From assembly GCA_036675345.1 (NCBI GenBank), contig JAKFFE010000022.1:317236-381235 (forward strand): DNA of 64,000 nucleotides. The letters are read 5' to 3'. The translations under genes were made by a program, and so were the position numbers. The notes under the pieces were generated by a model. The model was not told the DNA's origin, did not search any database, and worked only from the letters and a program-made list of their open reading frames with translations. Shown here one piece after another: positions 25,071 through 34,005 of this stretch; position 1 is the stretch's first letter, and each line of letters starts with the position of its first letter. This stretch comes from JALYOC01 sp036675345 (lineage in GTDB: Bacteria; Myxococcota; Myxococcia; Myxococcales; Myxococcaceae).

Positions 25071-26402
25071 ATGCGTCAGTTCTCATCCATTCTCCTGGTG
25101 GGTTCGCTCACCACGTTGGTCGCCTGCGATCCGGGCCAGGGCGTACCCGACGCCGGCAGCGGCGATGTCTGCGAGACCGGCCAGGCAGTGTGCGAGATCA
25201 CCCAGGACATCACCGCCGACACCACCTGGAGCGCCGACCACGTCTACGAGCTGAAGGCCAATGTGTTCGTGGACGGTGCGGTGCTCACCATCCAGCCGGG
25301 CACGGTGATCAAGGGCAACCTGAACAGCTCGCTGGCCATCGCCAGCACCTCCCGCCTGGTGGCCGAAGGCACCGTGGCGGCGCCGATCGTCTTCACCAGC
25401 ACCGCGGCACAGGGTTCGCGTCGCGCCGGTGACTGGGGCGGGCTAGTGCTGCTGGGCAAGGCGCCGATCAACGTCCAGGGCGGGGTGGACAACATCGAAG
25501 GGTACCCGGAGAGCGCGCTGACCCAGTACGGCGGGGGCGACGCGGCGCACGACTGCGGCACCCTCCGCTACGTCCGGGTGGAGTTCGCCGGCTACCGGCT
25601 GGGCGGCAACAACGAGCTCAACGGGATCACCCTCGGCGGTTGCGGCAGCGCCACGGTGGTGGACTACGTGCAGGTCCACCGCGGCCTGGACGACGGGATC
25701 GAGTTCTTCGGCGGCACCGCCAACCTCAAGCACGCGGTGATCACCCTCTCCGATGACGACGGGCTGGACTGGGACCAGGGCTGGACCGGGAAGGTGCAGT
25801 ACCTGGTGACCCAGCAGAACCGTCTGCTCGGCAACCACGGGATCGAGGCGGACAACAGCTCCGCCACCCCCAACGCCACCCCGCGCTCCGCGCCCACCCT
25901 CTACAACGTCACCCTGATCGGTTCGGACCGGGCGGCGGGCAGCGCGGCCCAGACCCAGGGCGGGGCGATCCTCCGGGTGGGCACCGCCGGGAAGCTCCAC
26001 AACGCGGTCTTCGCCTACTTCAACGACTTCGCGGTGGACATCAACGGCGCCGACTCCAAGGCCGAGGCCGACGCCGGGCGGCTGGAGATCCGGGACAGCC
26101 TCTTCTTCAGCAAGAAGGTGGACTACGCCACCGCCTTCCCGATCGGCGCCTCTGGCGCCACCGACGAGTCGGCCTTCCTGTTCGGCGACGCGGCCAAGGG
26201 CAACCAGGTGGCGGACCCGCTGCTGAACGCGGCGATCTACGTGGCGGGAGAGACTCCGTCCTTCGTGCCCGCCGCCGGCTCCCCGGCGCTGACCGGGCCC
26301 GCCCCCGTCGGCGACGCCTTCTTCGACGCCGGCGCCACCTTCATCGGCGCGGTCGGTCCCACCGACTGGACCGCCGGGTGGACCGCCTTCCCGGAGAGCT
26401 AG
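25071..26402 (+). CDS. Beta-helix-like lipoprotein partner of the TonB receptor
   Basis: A 443-residue lipoprotein: the signal peptide ends in lipobox Leu-Val-Ala-Cys (Cys19). The mature chain is rich in short beta strands with Gly/Asn/Asp turns, such as LTIQPGTVIKGN, GDWGGLVLLGKAP and RYVRVEFAGYRLGGNNE. This pattern suits a right-handed parallel beta-helix, and the opening segment resembles those seen in families found beside TonB receptors. A Cys pair (CETGQAVC) lies just after the anchor. It is preceded by AAAGAGG as ribosome binding site and probably acts with the receptor at the outer membrane. The ligand is unknown. Confidence 0.75.
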   Translation: MRQFSSILLVGSLTTLVACDPGQGVPDAGSGDVCETGQAVCEITQDITADTTWSADHVYELKANVFVDGAVLTIQPGTVIKGNLNSSLAIASTSRLVAEGTVAAPIVFTSTAAQGSRRAGDWGGLVLLGKAPINVQGGVDNIEGYPESALTQYGGGDAAHDCGTLRYVRVEFAGYRLGGNNELNGITLGGCGSATVVDYVQVHRGLDDGIEFFGGTANLKHAVITLSDDDGLDWDQGWTGKVQYLVTQQNRLLGNHGIEADNSSATPNATPRSAPTLYNVTLIGSDRAAGSAAQTQGGAILRVGTAGKLHNAVFAYFNDFAVDINGADSKAEADAGRLEIRDSLFFSKKVDYATAFPIGASGATDESAFLFGDAAKGNQVADPLLNAAIYVAGETPSFVPAAGSPALTGPAPVGDAFFDAGATFIGAVGPTDWTAGWTAFPES

Positions 26403-26434
26403 CGAACAGCCTTCACCGACCCGGCAATGTCAGG

Positions 26435-26473
26435 GCCCCCCGGGGCGCGGAAGGTTCGCGCTCTTCGGGGGGC
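26435..26473 (+). terminator. GC-rich hairpin after the TonB receptor operon
   Basis: GCCCCCCG (26435-26442) pairs perfectly with CGGGGGGC (26466-26473) around a 23-base loop that could fold further, followed by TTCTGCC rather than a T-run. It lies 33 bases after the lipoprotein stop and well before the next promoter, so it is a plausible terminator. Confidence 0.45.
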
Positions 26474-26597
26474 TTCTGCCTTCCAGAAGCAAAGGCCGGG
26501 CCCGGAAATGTAGCCTGTCCCCTTTTGGGACGCGGTGTGTCAGGGGTGGGAAGCGGAGCAGCCGGTTCGCGGTTATCGCAGGTCGGGCCTACATCCG

Positions 26598-26627
26598 TTG
26601 ACTATTGACCCCGTGCGCCTCTATGAT
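26598..26627 (+). promoter_or_regulatory. Sigma-70-type promoter for yceD-rpmF-plsX-fab
   Basis: TTGACT (26598-26603) and TATGAT (26622-26627) are separated by 18 bases, close to the housekeeping consensus. The -10 box is followed at once by GCGCGCC, a GC-only discriminator, then CTTTTCG. It lies 30 bases upstream of the first gene of the fatty acid block. GC-rich discriminators are known to go with negative stringent control; that link is inference here. Confidence 0.7.
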
Positions 26628-26656
26628 GCGCGCCCTTTTCGTTTGGTTGCCCCTAA

Positions 26657-27244
26657 ATGCTCGTAAAGATTGAAGAAATTCGCGAAGGAGGCCTCGAGCT
26701 GACCCAACCGGTCAAGCTGGAGCTGCTCTCCGAGGCCCTGCACGGGTCGGGGCCGGATACCGGCTTCCGCCCGGTGGCGCCTGCGCCCGGCTCGGTGAAG
26801 CTGACCAAGGTCGGCCCGGACGTGCTGATCAAGGGGGCCTACCAGCTGACCGTGCAGACCGACTGCAAGCGCTGCGCGGAGGACACCGAGCTGAACCTGC
26901 CGGTGCAGTTCACCGTGAACCTGGTTCCGGCCAAGAAGGTGTACGTGGCGGAGGAGGACGACGCCGCGGACCTCAAGGACGATGGGGGCTCCAAGGAGGC
27001 GGGCACCTTCGGTCTGGACGCCGCGGACCAGGAGACCTTCGATGGACGTACGATCGATCTGGATCCGATCCTCAGGGAACAGGTATTGCTGGCCCTGCCG
27101 ATGGATGCGGTCTGTCGCGAGGACTGCAAGGGGCTGTGCCCGCAGTGTGGGCAGAACCTCAACGAGAAGAAGTGCGGCTGCGACCCGAAGGTCATCGACC
27201 CCAGGCTCGCGGCCTTGAAGAACTTCAAGCTGAAGCCGAACTAG
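26657..27244 (+). CDS. yceD: YceD/DUF177 family protein
   Basis: A 195-residue protein of the YceD (DUF177) family, found next to rpmF in most bacteria and associated with 23S rRNA processing or ribosome biogenesis. The domain contains the conserved CKRC pair (TVQTDCKRCAED) and a C-terminal zinc-ribbon-like cluster (CKGLCPQCG, then KKCGCDP). An acidic insertion (EEDDAADLKDD) lies in the middle. It is the first gene of the block and ends 29 bases before rpmF. Confidence 0.88.
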   Translation: MLVKIEEIREGGLELTQPVKLELLSEALHGSGPDTGFRPVAPAPGSVKLTKVGPDVLIKGAYQLTVQTDCKRCAEDTELNLPVQFTVNLVPAKKVYVAEEDDAADLKDDGGSKEAGTFGLDAADQETFDGRTIDLDPILREQVLLALPMDAVCREDCKGLCPQCGQNLNEKKCGCDPKVIDPRLAALKNFKLKPN

Positions 27245-27273
27245 CCGTCTTTTGCGTCTGTAAGGAGTGAGCC

Positions 27274-27456
27274 GTGGGAGTTCCCAAGAAGCGTACGTCG
27301 AAGATGCGCCGTGACCGTCGTCGCGCCGCGAACAGCAACCTGCGCACCCCGGTGCAGGTGAACCAGTGCTCCAAGTGCAAGGAGCCGGTGCTCCCGCACC
27401 GCGCCTGCGCCGCTTGCGGCCACTACAAGGACCGTGAGGTCTTGGCGGTCCAGTAG
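27274..27456 (+). CDS. rpmF: 50S ribosomal protein L32
   Basis: A 60-residue ribosomal protein with the family start GVPKKRTSKMRRDRRRA and a zinc ribbon of two Cys pairs (QCSKCKEPV and ACAACGHY). The GTG start is preceded by AAGGAG. Its TAG shares one base with the GTG of plsX (TAGTG), so the two are coupled, a common linkage of ribosome and phospholipid synthesis. Confidence 0.97.
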   Translation: MGVPKKRTSKMRRDRRRAANSNLRTPVQVNQCSKCKEPVLPHRACAACGHYKDREVLAVQ

Positions 27457-28523
27457 TGAAGCTGGCCCTCGACGCGATGGGGGGCGATCTCGCCCCCACA
27501 GCGACTGTCGAAGGCGCCGTGCTGTTTGCCAGAGAGTTCGCCGATCACCAGGTGGTGCTGGTCGGAGACGTGCGCGCGCTGGAGCCCCTGCTCCCGAAGG
27601 GGACCGGTGTGCGCGGCGTTCCCTCCAATCTCTCCCTGCACCACGCCTCCCAGGTGGTGGAGATGGGCGAGCACGCCACCGCTTCGCTCCGGCAGAAGAA
27701 GGACTCGTCGTTGCGGGTGTGCTTCGACCTGGTGAAGGCCGGCGCCGCCCAGGCCGCCGTCTCCGCCGGGAACTCCGGCGCGGTGATGGCGCTGGGGCTG
27801 CTCACCCTGGGCAGGGTCCCGGGCGTCGAGCGCCCGGCGATCGCCACCTTGTTCCCGGCGCTCAAACAGGGCCGCTGCCTGCTGCTGGACGCCGGCGCCA
27901 ATGTGGAGTGCCGGCCCAGCCAGCTGGCCCAGTTCGCGGTGATGGGCGAGACCTACGTGCGCAAGTTGCTGGGCGTCACCCGGCCCCGGGTCGCGCTGCT
28001 CGCCAATGGGGAGGAGGAGACCAAGGGCACCGCGTTGACCCGTTCGGCCGCGGAGCTACTCAGGCGCTCGGACCTCCACTACGTGGGCTACGTGGAAGGC
28101 AAGGACATCTTCGAGGGCTCGGCCGACGTGGTGGTGACCGACGGCTTCACCGGCAACATCGTCCTCAAGACCACCGAGGGAGCGGCCTCCGCCCTGACTG
28201 GCCTGATCCGCAACGCGATCGAGAAGGCGGGGATCGGCGAGAAGCTGGGCGCGCTCTTGCTGCAGGGGACCTTCGCCGGGCTCAAGAAGGTCACCGACTA
28301 CGCGGAGATCGGCGGCGCGCCGCTGCTGGGCCTCAACGGCGTGGGGATCGTGGCCCACGGGCGGTCCAGCCCCAAGGCAGTGAAGAACGCACTGCGCGCG
28401 GCGATGGAGCAGGTGGAGGCGGGGCTGTCCGAGGAGCTCTCCCGCCGCATCGCGTCAGCTTCCGCCTGGCTGCCGGCGAAGGAAACGCTCAGGCAAAAGG
28501 GCGGGACATCCGACGGACTTTGA
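27456..28523 (+). CDS. plsX: Phosphate acyltransferase PlsX
   Basis: A 355-residue enzyme that converts acyl-ACP to acyl-phosphate for phosphatidic acid synthesis with PlsY. Family motifs seen are ALDAMGGDLAP at the N-terminus, AAVSAGNSGAVMALG, ERPAIATLFP and VVTDGFTGNIVLKTTEG. It starts with GTG overlapping the rpmF stop and is followed 58 bases later by fabH. Length is normal. Confidence 0.96.
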   Translation: MKLALDAMGGDLAPTATVEGAVLFAREFADHQVVLVGDVRALEPLLPKGTGVRGVPSNLSLHHASQVVEMGEHATASLRQKKDSSLRVCFDLVKAGAAQAAVSAGNSGAVMALGLLTLGRVPGVERPAIATLFPALKQGRCLLLDAGANVECRPSQLAQFAVMGETYVRKLLGVTRPRVALLANGEEETKGTALTRSAAELLRRSDLHYVGYVEGKDIFEGSADVVVTDGFTGNIVLKTTEGAASALTGLIRNAIEKAGIGEKLGALLLQGTFAGLKKVTDYAEIGGAPLLGLNGVGIVAHGRSSPKAVKNALRAAMEQVEAGLSEELSRRIASASAWLPAKETLRQKGGTSDGL

Positions 28524-28581
28524 GATTAAGCACCCCGAGGGAAGCGTTGGGGACTGACTAACACCCCGAAAGAGGCATTCC

Positions 28582-29565
28582 GTGCAGCGAACCGCAATCC
28601 TGGGCACCGGCGCCTACGCGCCCGAAAAGATCGTCACCAACAAGGACCTCGAGAAGCTGGTCGAGACCTCGGATGAGTGGATCGTCGATCGGACCGGGAT
28701 CCGCGAGCGCCGTCAGGCCGCGGAGGGGGAGTTCACCTCCGACATGGCCACCAAGGCCGCGATCCGCGCCCTGGAGATGGCCAACACCCGGCCCGAAGAT
28801 CTGGACATGATCGTGATGGGCACGGTCACCCCGGACATGCCGATGCCGGCCTCCGCCGCCTTCGTGCAGCAGAAGCTGGGCGCCAAGAAGGCGTTTGCCT
28901 TCGACGTCTCCGCCGCCTGCGCCGGCAGCCTGTACGGGATGTCGATCGCCGATCAGTACATCCGCACCGGCAGCGCCAAGCGGGCGCTGGTGATCGGCGC
29001 GGAGCTGCTGACCCGGATCATCAACTGGGAGGACCGCAACACCTGCGTGCTCTTCGGCGACGCCGCCGGGGCAATGGTGCTGGGGCCGTCCGAGGATCCC
29101 AACCGGGGAGTGCTCTCCACCCACCTGCACACCGAGGGCAACCTCACCGACATCCTTTGCATCCGGGGCGGCGGGTCGCGCTACCCGATGAGCGAGCAGG
29201 TGCTGGCGGACAAGCTCCACAAAGTCTCGATGAACGGCAAGGAGGTCTTCAAGTTCGCCGTCCGGGCCCTGGTCGACGCCACCAACGAGGCGCTGGCCGC
29301 CAACGGGCTGGTGGCCGAACAGGTGAACCACGTGATCGCCCACCAGGCGAACATCCGGATCATCGACGCGGTGCTGGACCGCCTCTCCATCCCGAAGGAG
29401 AAGGCCTGGCTGAACATCGAGAAGTACGGCAACACCTCCTCCGCCTCGCTCCCCACGACGCTGGATGAGGCCAACCGCGCCGGCAAGCTGAAGAAGGGCG
29501 ATCTGATCGCGATGATGGCGATCGGCGCCGGCATGTCCTGGGGCAGCGCCATCGTGCGCTGGTAG
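28582..29565 (+). CDS. fabH: Beta-ketoacyl-ACP synthase III FabH
   Basis: A 327-residue condensing enzyme that starts fatty acid chains from acyl-CoA and malonyl-ACP. The catalytic triad is visible: Cys113 in SAACAGSLYG, His254 in AHQANIRI and Asn284 in GNTSSAS. The GTG start follows GAAAGAGG. In organisms making branched fatty acids FabH prefers branched primers, but specificity cannot be read here. It is followed by fabD 11 bases later. Confidence 0.96.
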   Translation: MQRTAILGTGAYAPEKIVTNKDLEKLVETSDEWIVDRTGIRERRQAAEGEFTSDMATKAAIRALEMANTRPEDLDMIVMGTVTPDMPMPASAAFVQQKLGAKKAFAFDVSAACAGSLYGMSIADQYIRTGSAKRALVIGAELLTRIINWEDRNTCVLFGDAAGAMVLGPSEDPNRGVLSTHLHTEGNLTDILCIRGGGSRYPMSEQVLADKLHKVSMNGKEVFKFAVRALVDATNEALAANGLVAEQVNHVIAHQANIRIIDAVLDRLSIPKEKAWLNIEKYGNTSSASLPTTLDEANRAGKLKKGDLIAMMAIGAGMSWGSAIVRW

Positions 29566-29576
29566 AGGGAACCACC

Positions 29577-30512
29577 ATGTCCAAGATCGCTTTCGTATTT
29601 CCCGGCCAGGGCAGCCAGGCCGTGGGGATGGGCCAGGAACTGTTCGCCCAGTACCCGGAGGCCAAGGCAGTGTTCGAGGCCGCCGACGACGCGCTGCACG
29701 AGAAGCTCTCCACCCTGTGCTTCGAGGGGCCGGAGGAGGCGCTGAAGCTGACCGCCAACACCCAGCCTTCGATCCTCACCGTCTCGGTGGCGGCGCACGC
29801 GGTGTTCTCGCGGCGCGGTCCCCGGCCGGACTTCGTGGCCGGGCACTCGCTGGGGGAGTATTCGGCGCTGGTGGCGGTGGGGGCGATGTCCCTGGCGGAC
29901 GCGGTGCGGTCGGTGCGCGCGCGCGGCACCTTCATGCAGGAGGCGGTGCCCGAAGGGGTGGGGGCGATGGCCGCGGTGCTGGGGCTGGAGCCCGCCCAGG
30001 TCAAAGCGATCTGCGACGAGCTGGCCGGGACCGAGGTCCTCTCTCCGGCCAACTACAACTCCAACGAGCAGACGGTGATCGCCGGTCACGCCGCCGCAGT
30101 GGAGCGCGCCTCGGTCCGGCTGAAGGAGGCGGGGGCCAAGCGGGTGTTGCCGCTGCCGGTGTCCGCGCCCTTCCACTGCGCCCTGATGGAGCCGGTGAAG
30201 CCGCGGCTGAGCGGGGTGCTGGCCGGGGTGAAGTTCCAGAACCCTTCGGTGCCGGTGATCACCAACGTCGAGGCCACCCCGAACAGCGACGCCTCCAAGA
30301 TCCTCTCCCTGCTGGTGACCCAGGTCTCGGCGCCGGTGCGGTGGGTGGAGACGGTGCAGGAGCTGGAGCGCCAGGGCGTGACCCGGGTGGTGGAGCTGGG
30401 GCCGGGCAAGGTCCTCTGTGGCCTGGTGAAGCGGATCGCCAAGGGGATCGAAGTGTTCAACGTGGAGAACGCGGCCAGCCTGGACAAGGCCCTGGCCGGA
30501 GTGGGGGCGTAA
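29577..30512 (+). CDS. fabD: Malonyl-CoA:ACP transacylase FabD
   Basis: A 311-residue enzyme that transfers malonyl from CoA to ACP. It opens with FPGQGSQ. The nucleophile is Ser91 in GHSLGEYSAL and the partner His200 lies in SAPFHCAL; the substrate Arg region (RSVRARG) is present. It ends three bases before the fabG start. Length is typical of the single-domain enzyme. Confidence 0.96.
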   Translation: MSKIAFVFPGQGSQAVGMGQELFAQYPEAKAVFEAADDALHEKLSTLCFEGPEEALKLTANTQPSILTVSVAAHAVFSRRGPRPDFVAGHSLGEYSALVAVGAMSLADAVRSVRARGTFMQEAVPEGVGAMAAVLGLEPAQVKAICDELAGTEVLSPANYNSNEQTVIAGHAAAVERASVRLKEAGAKRVLPLPVSAPFHCALMEPVKPRLSGVLAGVKFQNPSVPVITNVEATPNSDASKILSLLVTQVSAPVRWVETVQELERQGVTRVVELGPGKVLCGLVKRIAKGIEVFNVENAASLDKALAGVGA

Positions 30513-30515
30513 GCG

Positions 30516-31268
30516 ATGTCGGTTCGCGATTTCGAAGGCAAGGTGGTGCTGGTCACCGGTGGCTCGCGCGGCATCGGCCGGGCCTGCGCGGTGGCGTTCG
30601 CCCGGCGCGGGGCCTCGGTGGTCCTCTCCTACGCGGGCAACGAGGCCGCGGCGGCGGAGGCGGTGCAGCTGTGTGAGGCCGCCGGCGGCAAGGCCAAGGC
30701 AGTCCGCTTCGACGTGGCCGACACCAAGGCCTGCGCCGAGGCGGTGGAGTCGATCCTCAAGGAGCAGGGCCGGCTGGACGTGGTGGTGAACAACGCCGGG
30801 GTAGCGATCGACGGGCTGGTGATGCGGGTCAAGGACGAGGACTGGGACAAGACCCTGGACACCAACCTCAAGGGCGCGTTCGCGCTGATCCGCGCCGCCT
30901 CCCGCCCGATGATGAAGCAGCGGGGCGGGGCGATCGTGAACCTGACCTCGATCGTGGGCGAGATGGGCAACGGGGGCCAGGCGGCGTACGCGGCCTCCAA
31001 GGCGGGGCTGATCGGCCTCACCAAGTCGGTGGCCAAGGAACTGGCGTCACGCAACATCCGGGTCAATGCAGTCTCCCCGGGGTTCATCGATACCGATATG
31101 ACGTCGGGGCTGCCGGAGGAGGCGAAGAAGAAGATGCTGGAGGCGATCCCGCTGTCTCGACTCGGTGCGTCGGACGAAATCGCGAACGCGGTCCTCTTCC
31201 TGGCTTCTGACGCAGCGAGCTACATCACTGGGGAAGTTTTGAAGGTCAACGGCGGCATGTACATGTAG
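30516..31268 (+). CDS. fabG: 3-oxoacyl-ACP reductase FabG
   Basis: A 250-residue short-chain dehydrogenase that reduces 3-oxoacyl-ACP with NADPH. The cofactor motif is GGSRGIG (15-21), followed by NNAG, the catalytic Ser in LTSIVGEMG, YAASK, and the C-terminal VNGGMYM typical of FabG. It lies directly after fabD and is followed by a 94-base gap carrying the acpP promoter region. Confidence 0.96.
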   Translation: MSVRDFEGKVVLVTGGSRGIGRACAVAFARRGASVVLSYAGNEAAAAEAVQLCEAAGGKAKAVRFDVADTKACAEAVESILKEQGRLDVVVNNAGVAIDGLVMRVKDEDWDKTLDTNLKGAFALIRAASRPMMKQRGGAIVNLTSIVGEMGNGGQAAYAASKAGLIGLTKSVAKELASRNIRVNAVSPGFIDTDMTSGLPEEAKKKMLEAIPLSRLGASDEIANAVLFLASDAASYITGEVLKVNGGMYM

Positions 31269-31280
31269 GGTCCACCGGGC

Positions 31281-31337
31281 TATACCGCGCCCGCTTTTGA
31301 GGGGGCCTGGCGCAGCGCCGGTCGCTCGAATTTTCGC
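31281..31337 (+). promoter_or_regulatory. acpP upstream region: -10-like box, palindrome and TTTTCGC element
   Basis: TATACC (31281-31286) is followed by GCGCCC, a GC-only discriminator as in the yceD promoter. Downstream lie GGCGCAGCGCCGG (31309-31321), an 11-bp palindrome plus GG, and TTTTCGC (31331-31337). The same palindrome and TTTTCGC occur upstream of ribE. A weak -35 (TTACAT) lies near 31260. An internal promoter for acpP is biologically expected because ACP is needed in large amounts. Confidence 0.45.
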
Positions 31338-31362
31338 AAAATACCCGGAAGGTAAATTCAAT

Positions 31363-31605
31363 ATGGCCACGTCAACTGTGGAGCAGAAGGTCAAGTCGAT
31401 CATCGCCGACCAGCTGGGCGTCGGAGAGGACGAGATCAAGCCGGAGTCCTCTTTCATCGAGGACCTGGGCGCGGACAGCCTGGACATCGTCGAGCTGGTG
31501 ATGGCGATGGAAGAGGAGTTCGAGGTCGAGATCCCCGACGAGGAGGCCGAGAACATCAAGACGGTCGCCGACGCCACCAACTACATCAATAGCCACAAGA
31601 AGTAG
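31363..31605 (+). CDS. acpP: Acyl carrier protein
   Basis: An 80-residue acidic four-helix carrier. The phosphopantetheine is attached at Ser39 in EDLGADSLDIVELVM. It shuttles growing acyl chains among the Fab enzymes. The ATG at 31363 follows GGAAGGTAA. The sequence from VEQKVKSIIADQLG to the C-terminal Lys-Lys is typical of bacterial AcpP. It lies between fabG and fabF, separated from fabF by three hairpins that may lower read-through. Confidence 0.97.
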   Translation: MATSTVEQKVKSIIADQLGVGEDEIKPESSFIEDLGADSLDIVELVMAMEEEFEVEIPDEEAENIKTVADATNYINSHKK

Positions 31606-31616
31606 GGCGACCAGCC

Positions 31617-31665
31617 CGGCTGGCTTGGGCGGGCGCCAGCCGCCTCCGGGAAGTAACGGAGGCGG
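31617..31665 (+). promoter_or_regulatory. Two overlapping hairpins in the acpP-fabF spacer
   Basis: CGGCTGGC (31617-31624) pairs with GCCAGCCG (31635-31642), and CCGCCTCCG (31640-31648) pairs with CGGAGGCGG (31657-31665). Both stems are perfect (8 and 9 bp) and share three bases, so full formation of one weakens the other. They follow the acpP stop by 11 bases. They may protect the 3' end of acpP RNA or act with the terminator downstream. Confidence 0.55.
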
Positions 31666-31690
31666 TTATAGGGTTCGGATGGAGTTGTCC

Positions 31691-31719
31691 CCGGGGCGTT
31701 GACCGCCCCGGTGCCTTTT
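31691..31719 (+). terminator. Intrinsic terminator/attenuator before fabF
   Basis: CCGGGGCG-TTGAC-CGCCCCGG is a perfect 8-bp stem with a five-base loop, followed by TGCC and TTTT. It sits immediately before the fabF ribosome binding site (AGGGAG). It looks like a partial terminator that would make acpP RNA more abundant than fabF RNA. Confidence 0.65.
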
Positions 31720-31734
31720 CAGGGAGAGAACGCC

Positions 31735-32994
<1,260 letters not shown>

Positions 32995-33020
32995 CCGCCG
33001 GGTTCACCCGGTGGTCCAGC

Positions 33021-33047
33021 GGCGCGCTCCAGGTGACTGGGCGCGCC
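33021..33047. terminator. Strong hairpin between convergent fabF and the DUF1801 gene
   Basis: GGCGCGC-T-CCAG-GTGA-CTGG-GCGCGCC forms an 11-bp stem with a single bulged T and a GTGA tetraloop, in the 69-base gap between two convergent stops. GTTCGCGTTTCGG follows on the plus side. It is a good candidate for a bidirectional terminator. Confidence 0.65.
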
Positions 33048-33063
33048 GTTCGCGTTTCGGCGA

Positions 33064-33597
33064 TCAGAGCAGACGGATCCACGCGCGCAGCAGCGACTGC
33101 AGCGCGGGTCCCCTGGTCCGCAGGTCGTCTGCGTCGCGGATCGTCACCATTGCGCGATCCTTGGCCAGCCACTCCAGCAGCCCGTCGGGATCGGCGATCT
33201 CCACTCCGGTGGTGGCCGAGGCCCGGACCTTGGCACCGGTGTGGAGGATCAGCCTCAGGCCCGCCTTGCCGCGCAGGTTGAAGGTGGCGAAGTGTTCGGA
33301 GGTCCGGAAGCTGGGGACGTTCCATTTGATCTCTTCGGTCACCTCCGGGCTCACCCCCCGGATCAGCTGCCGCAGGGCCTGGAACTGTGCCTTCAGCGGA
33401 TGCTCCAGGTCCTGCATGAACGCCTCCACCGCCGGGTCGGAGGCCAAGGCGCCCGCCCTCGGGGCGGCAAGCTGCTTCGAGGATCGGGCCATGGAGGCGG
33501 GCTGGGCGGCTGGCCGCGGCGTCTTCGCCCTGGAGGGGGAGGGCGCACTCCGGGGGGCCAGCTTGGACTTGGGGGTGGAGGGGCGTTTGGTGGCCAT
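33064..33597 (-). CDS. DUF1801 (YdhG-like) protein with basic N-terminal tail
   Basis: A 177-residue protein. The first 50 residues are Lys/Pro/Ala/Ser-rich and disordered-looking. The rest is a DUF1801 domain with EEIKWNVPSFRTSEHFATFNL and a C-terminal VTIRDADDLRTRGPALQSLL (described in parts; each is family-typical). The biochemical function of DUF1801 is not known. It is followed after 12 bases by no same-strand gene, and the Bor-like lipoprotein lies just upstream. Confidence 0.75.
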   Translation of the reverse strand: MATKRPSTPKSKLAPRSAPSPSRAKTPRPAAQPASMARSSKQLAAPRAGALASDPAVEAFMQDLEHPLKAQFQALRQLIRGVSPEVTEEIKWNVPSFRTSEHFATFNLRGKAGLRLILHTGAKVRASATTGVEIADPDGLLEWLAKDRAMVTIRDADDLRTRGPALQSLLRAWIRLL

Positions 33598-33609
33598 GGC
33601 TGGCCAAAA

Positions 33610-33930
33610 CTACCTTGCGGCGCTGGTCCGGTGCTCGTCGTTCTCTCCGGCGGCGCACACGTAGTGGGACTCGGTGCTGGCCACCAAACCGGCGGTAAGC
33701 GGGATCAGCAGGAAGTTGTACCAGGCGAGGTTGGTCTCGGCGCTGGCGATCCCGTGGGGGCACTCCACCGCCCCGTGCTCCACCGGGGTAAGGCCGTAGA
33801 GGAAGGTCAGCCCAGTGGAGTGCCTCATCGGGCCCTCGGCGGGGGCGCCGGTCCGGACCACCGTCCGATAGCAGCCGGAGAGGGCGAGGGTGAGGACCAG
33901 CACGACGGAGGCCAGGGGCTTGCTGCGCAT
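33610..33930 (-). CDS. Bor-like lipoprotein
   Basis: A 106-residue lipoprotein. The signal peptide ends in lipobox Leu-Ser-Gly-Cys (Cys20). The mature part resembles the lambda Bor family: a Tyr-Arg start, FLYGLTPVEHGAVECPHGIASAE and a hydrophobic hairpin NFLLIPLTAGLVASTESHYVC (quoted in two overlapping parts). Two Cys near 57 and 92 could form a disulphide. Bor-type proteins are surface lipoproteins linked to serum resistance in enterics; the role here is unknown. It is preceded by GGAGAAACAC. Confidence 0.65.
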   Translation of the reverse strand: MRSKPLASVVLVLTLALSGCYRTVVRTGAPAEGPMRHSTGLTFLYGLTPVEHGAVECPHGIASAETNLAWYNFLLIPLTAGLVASTESHYVCAAGENDEHRTSAAR

Positions 33931-34005
33931 GTGTTTCTCCAGGGAGTAGCGGTTCCCAGGGAGGACGCAGCGGAGGAATAGATCCGGCCAGCCGTTTCCA
34001 GTCGC

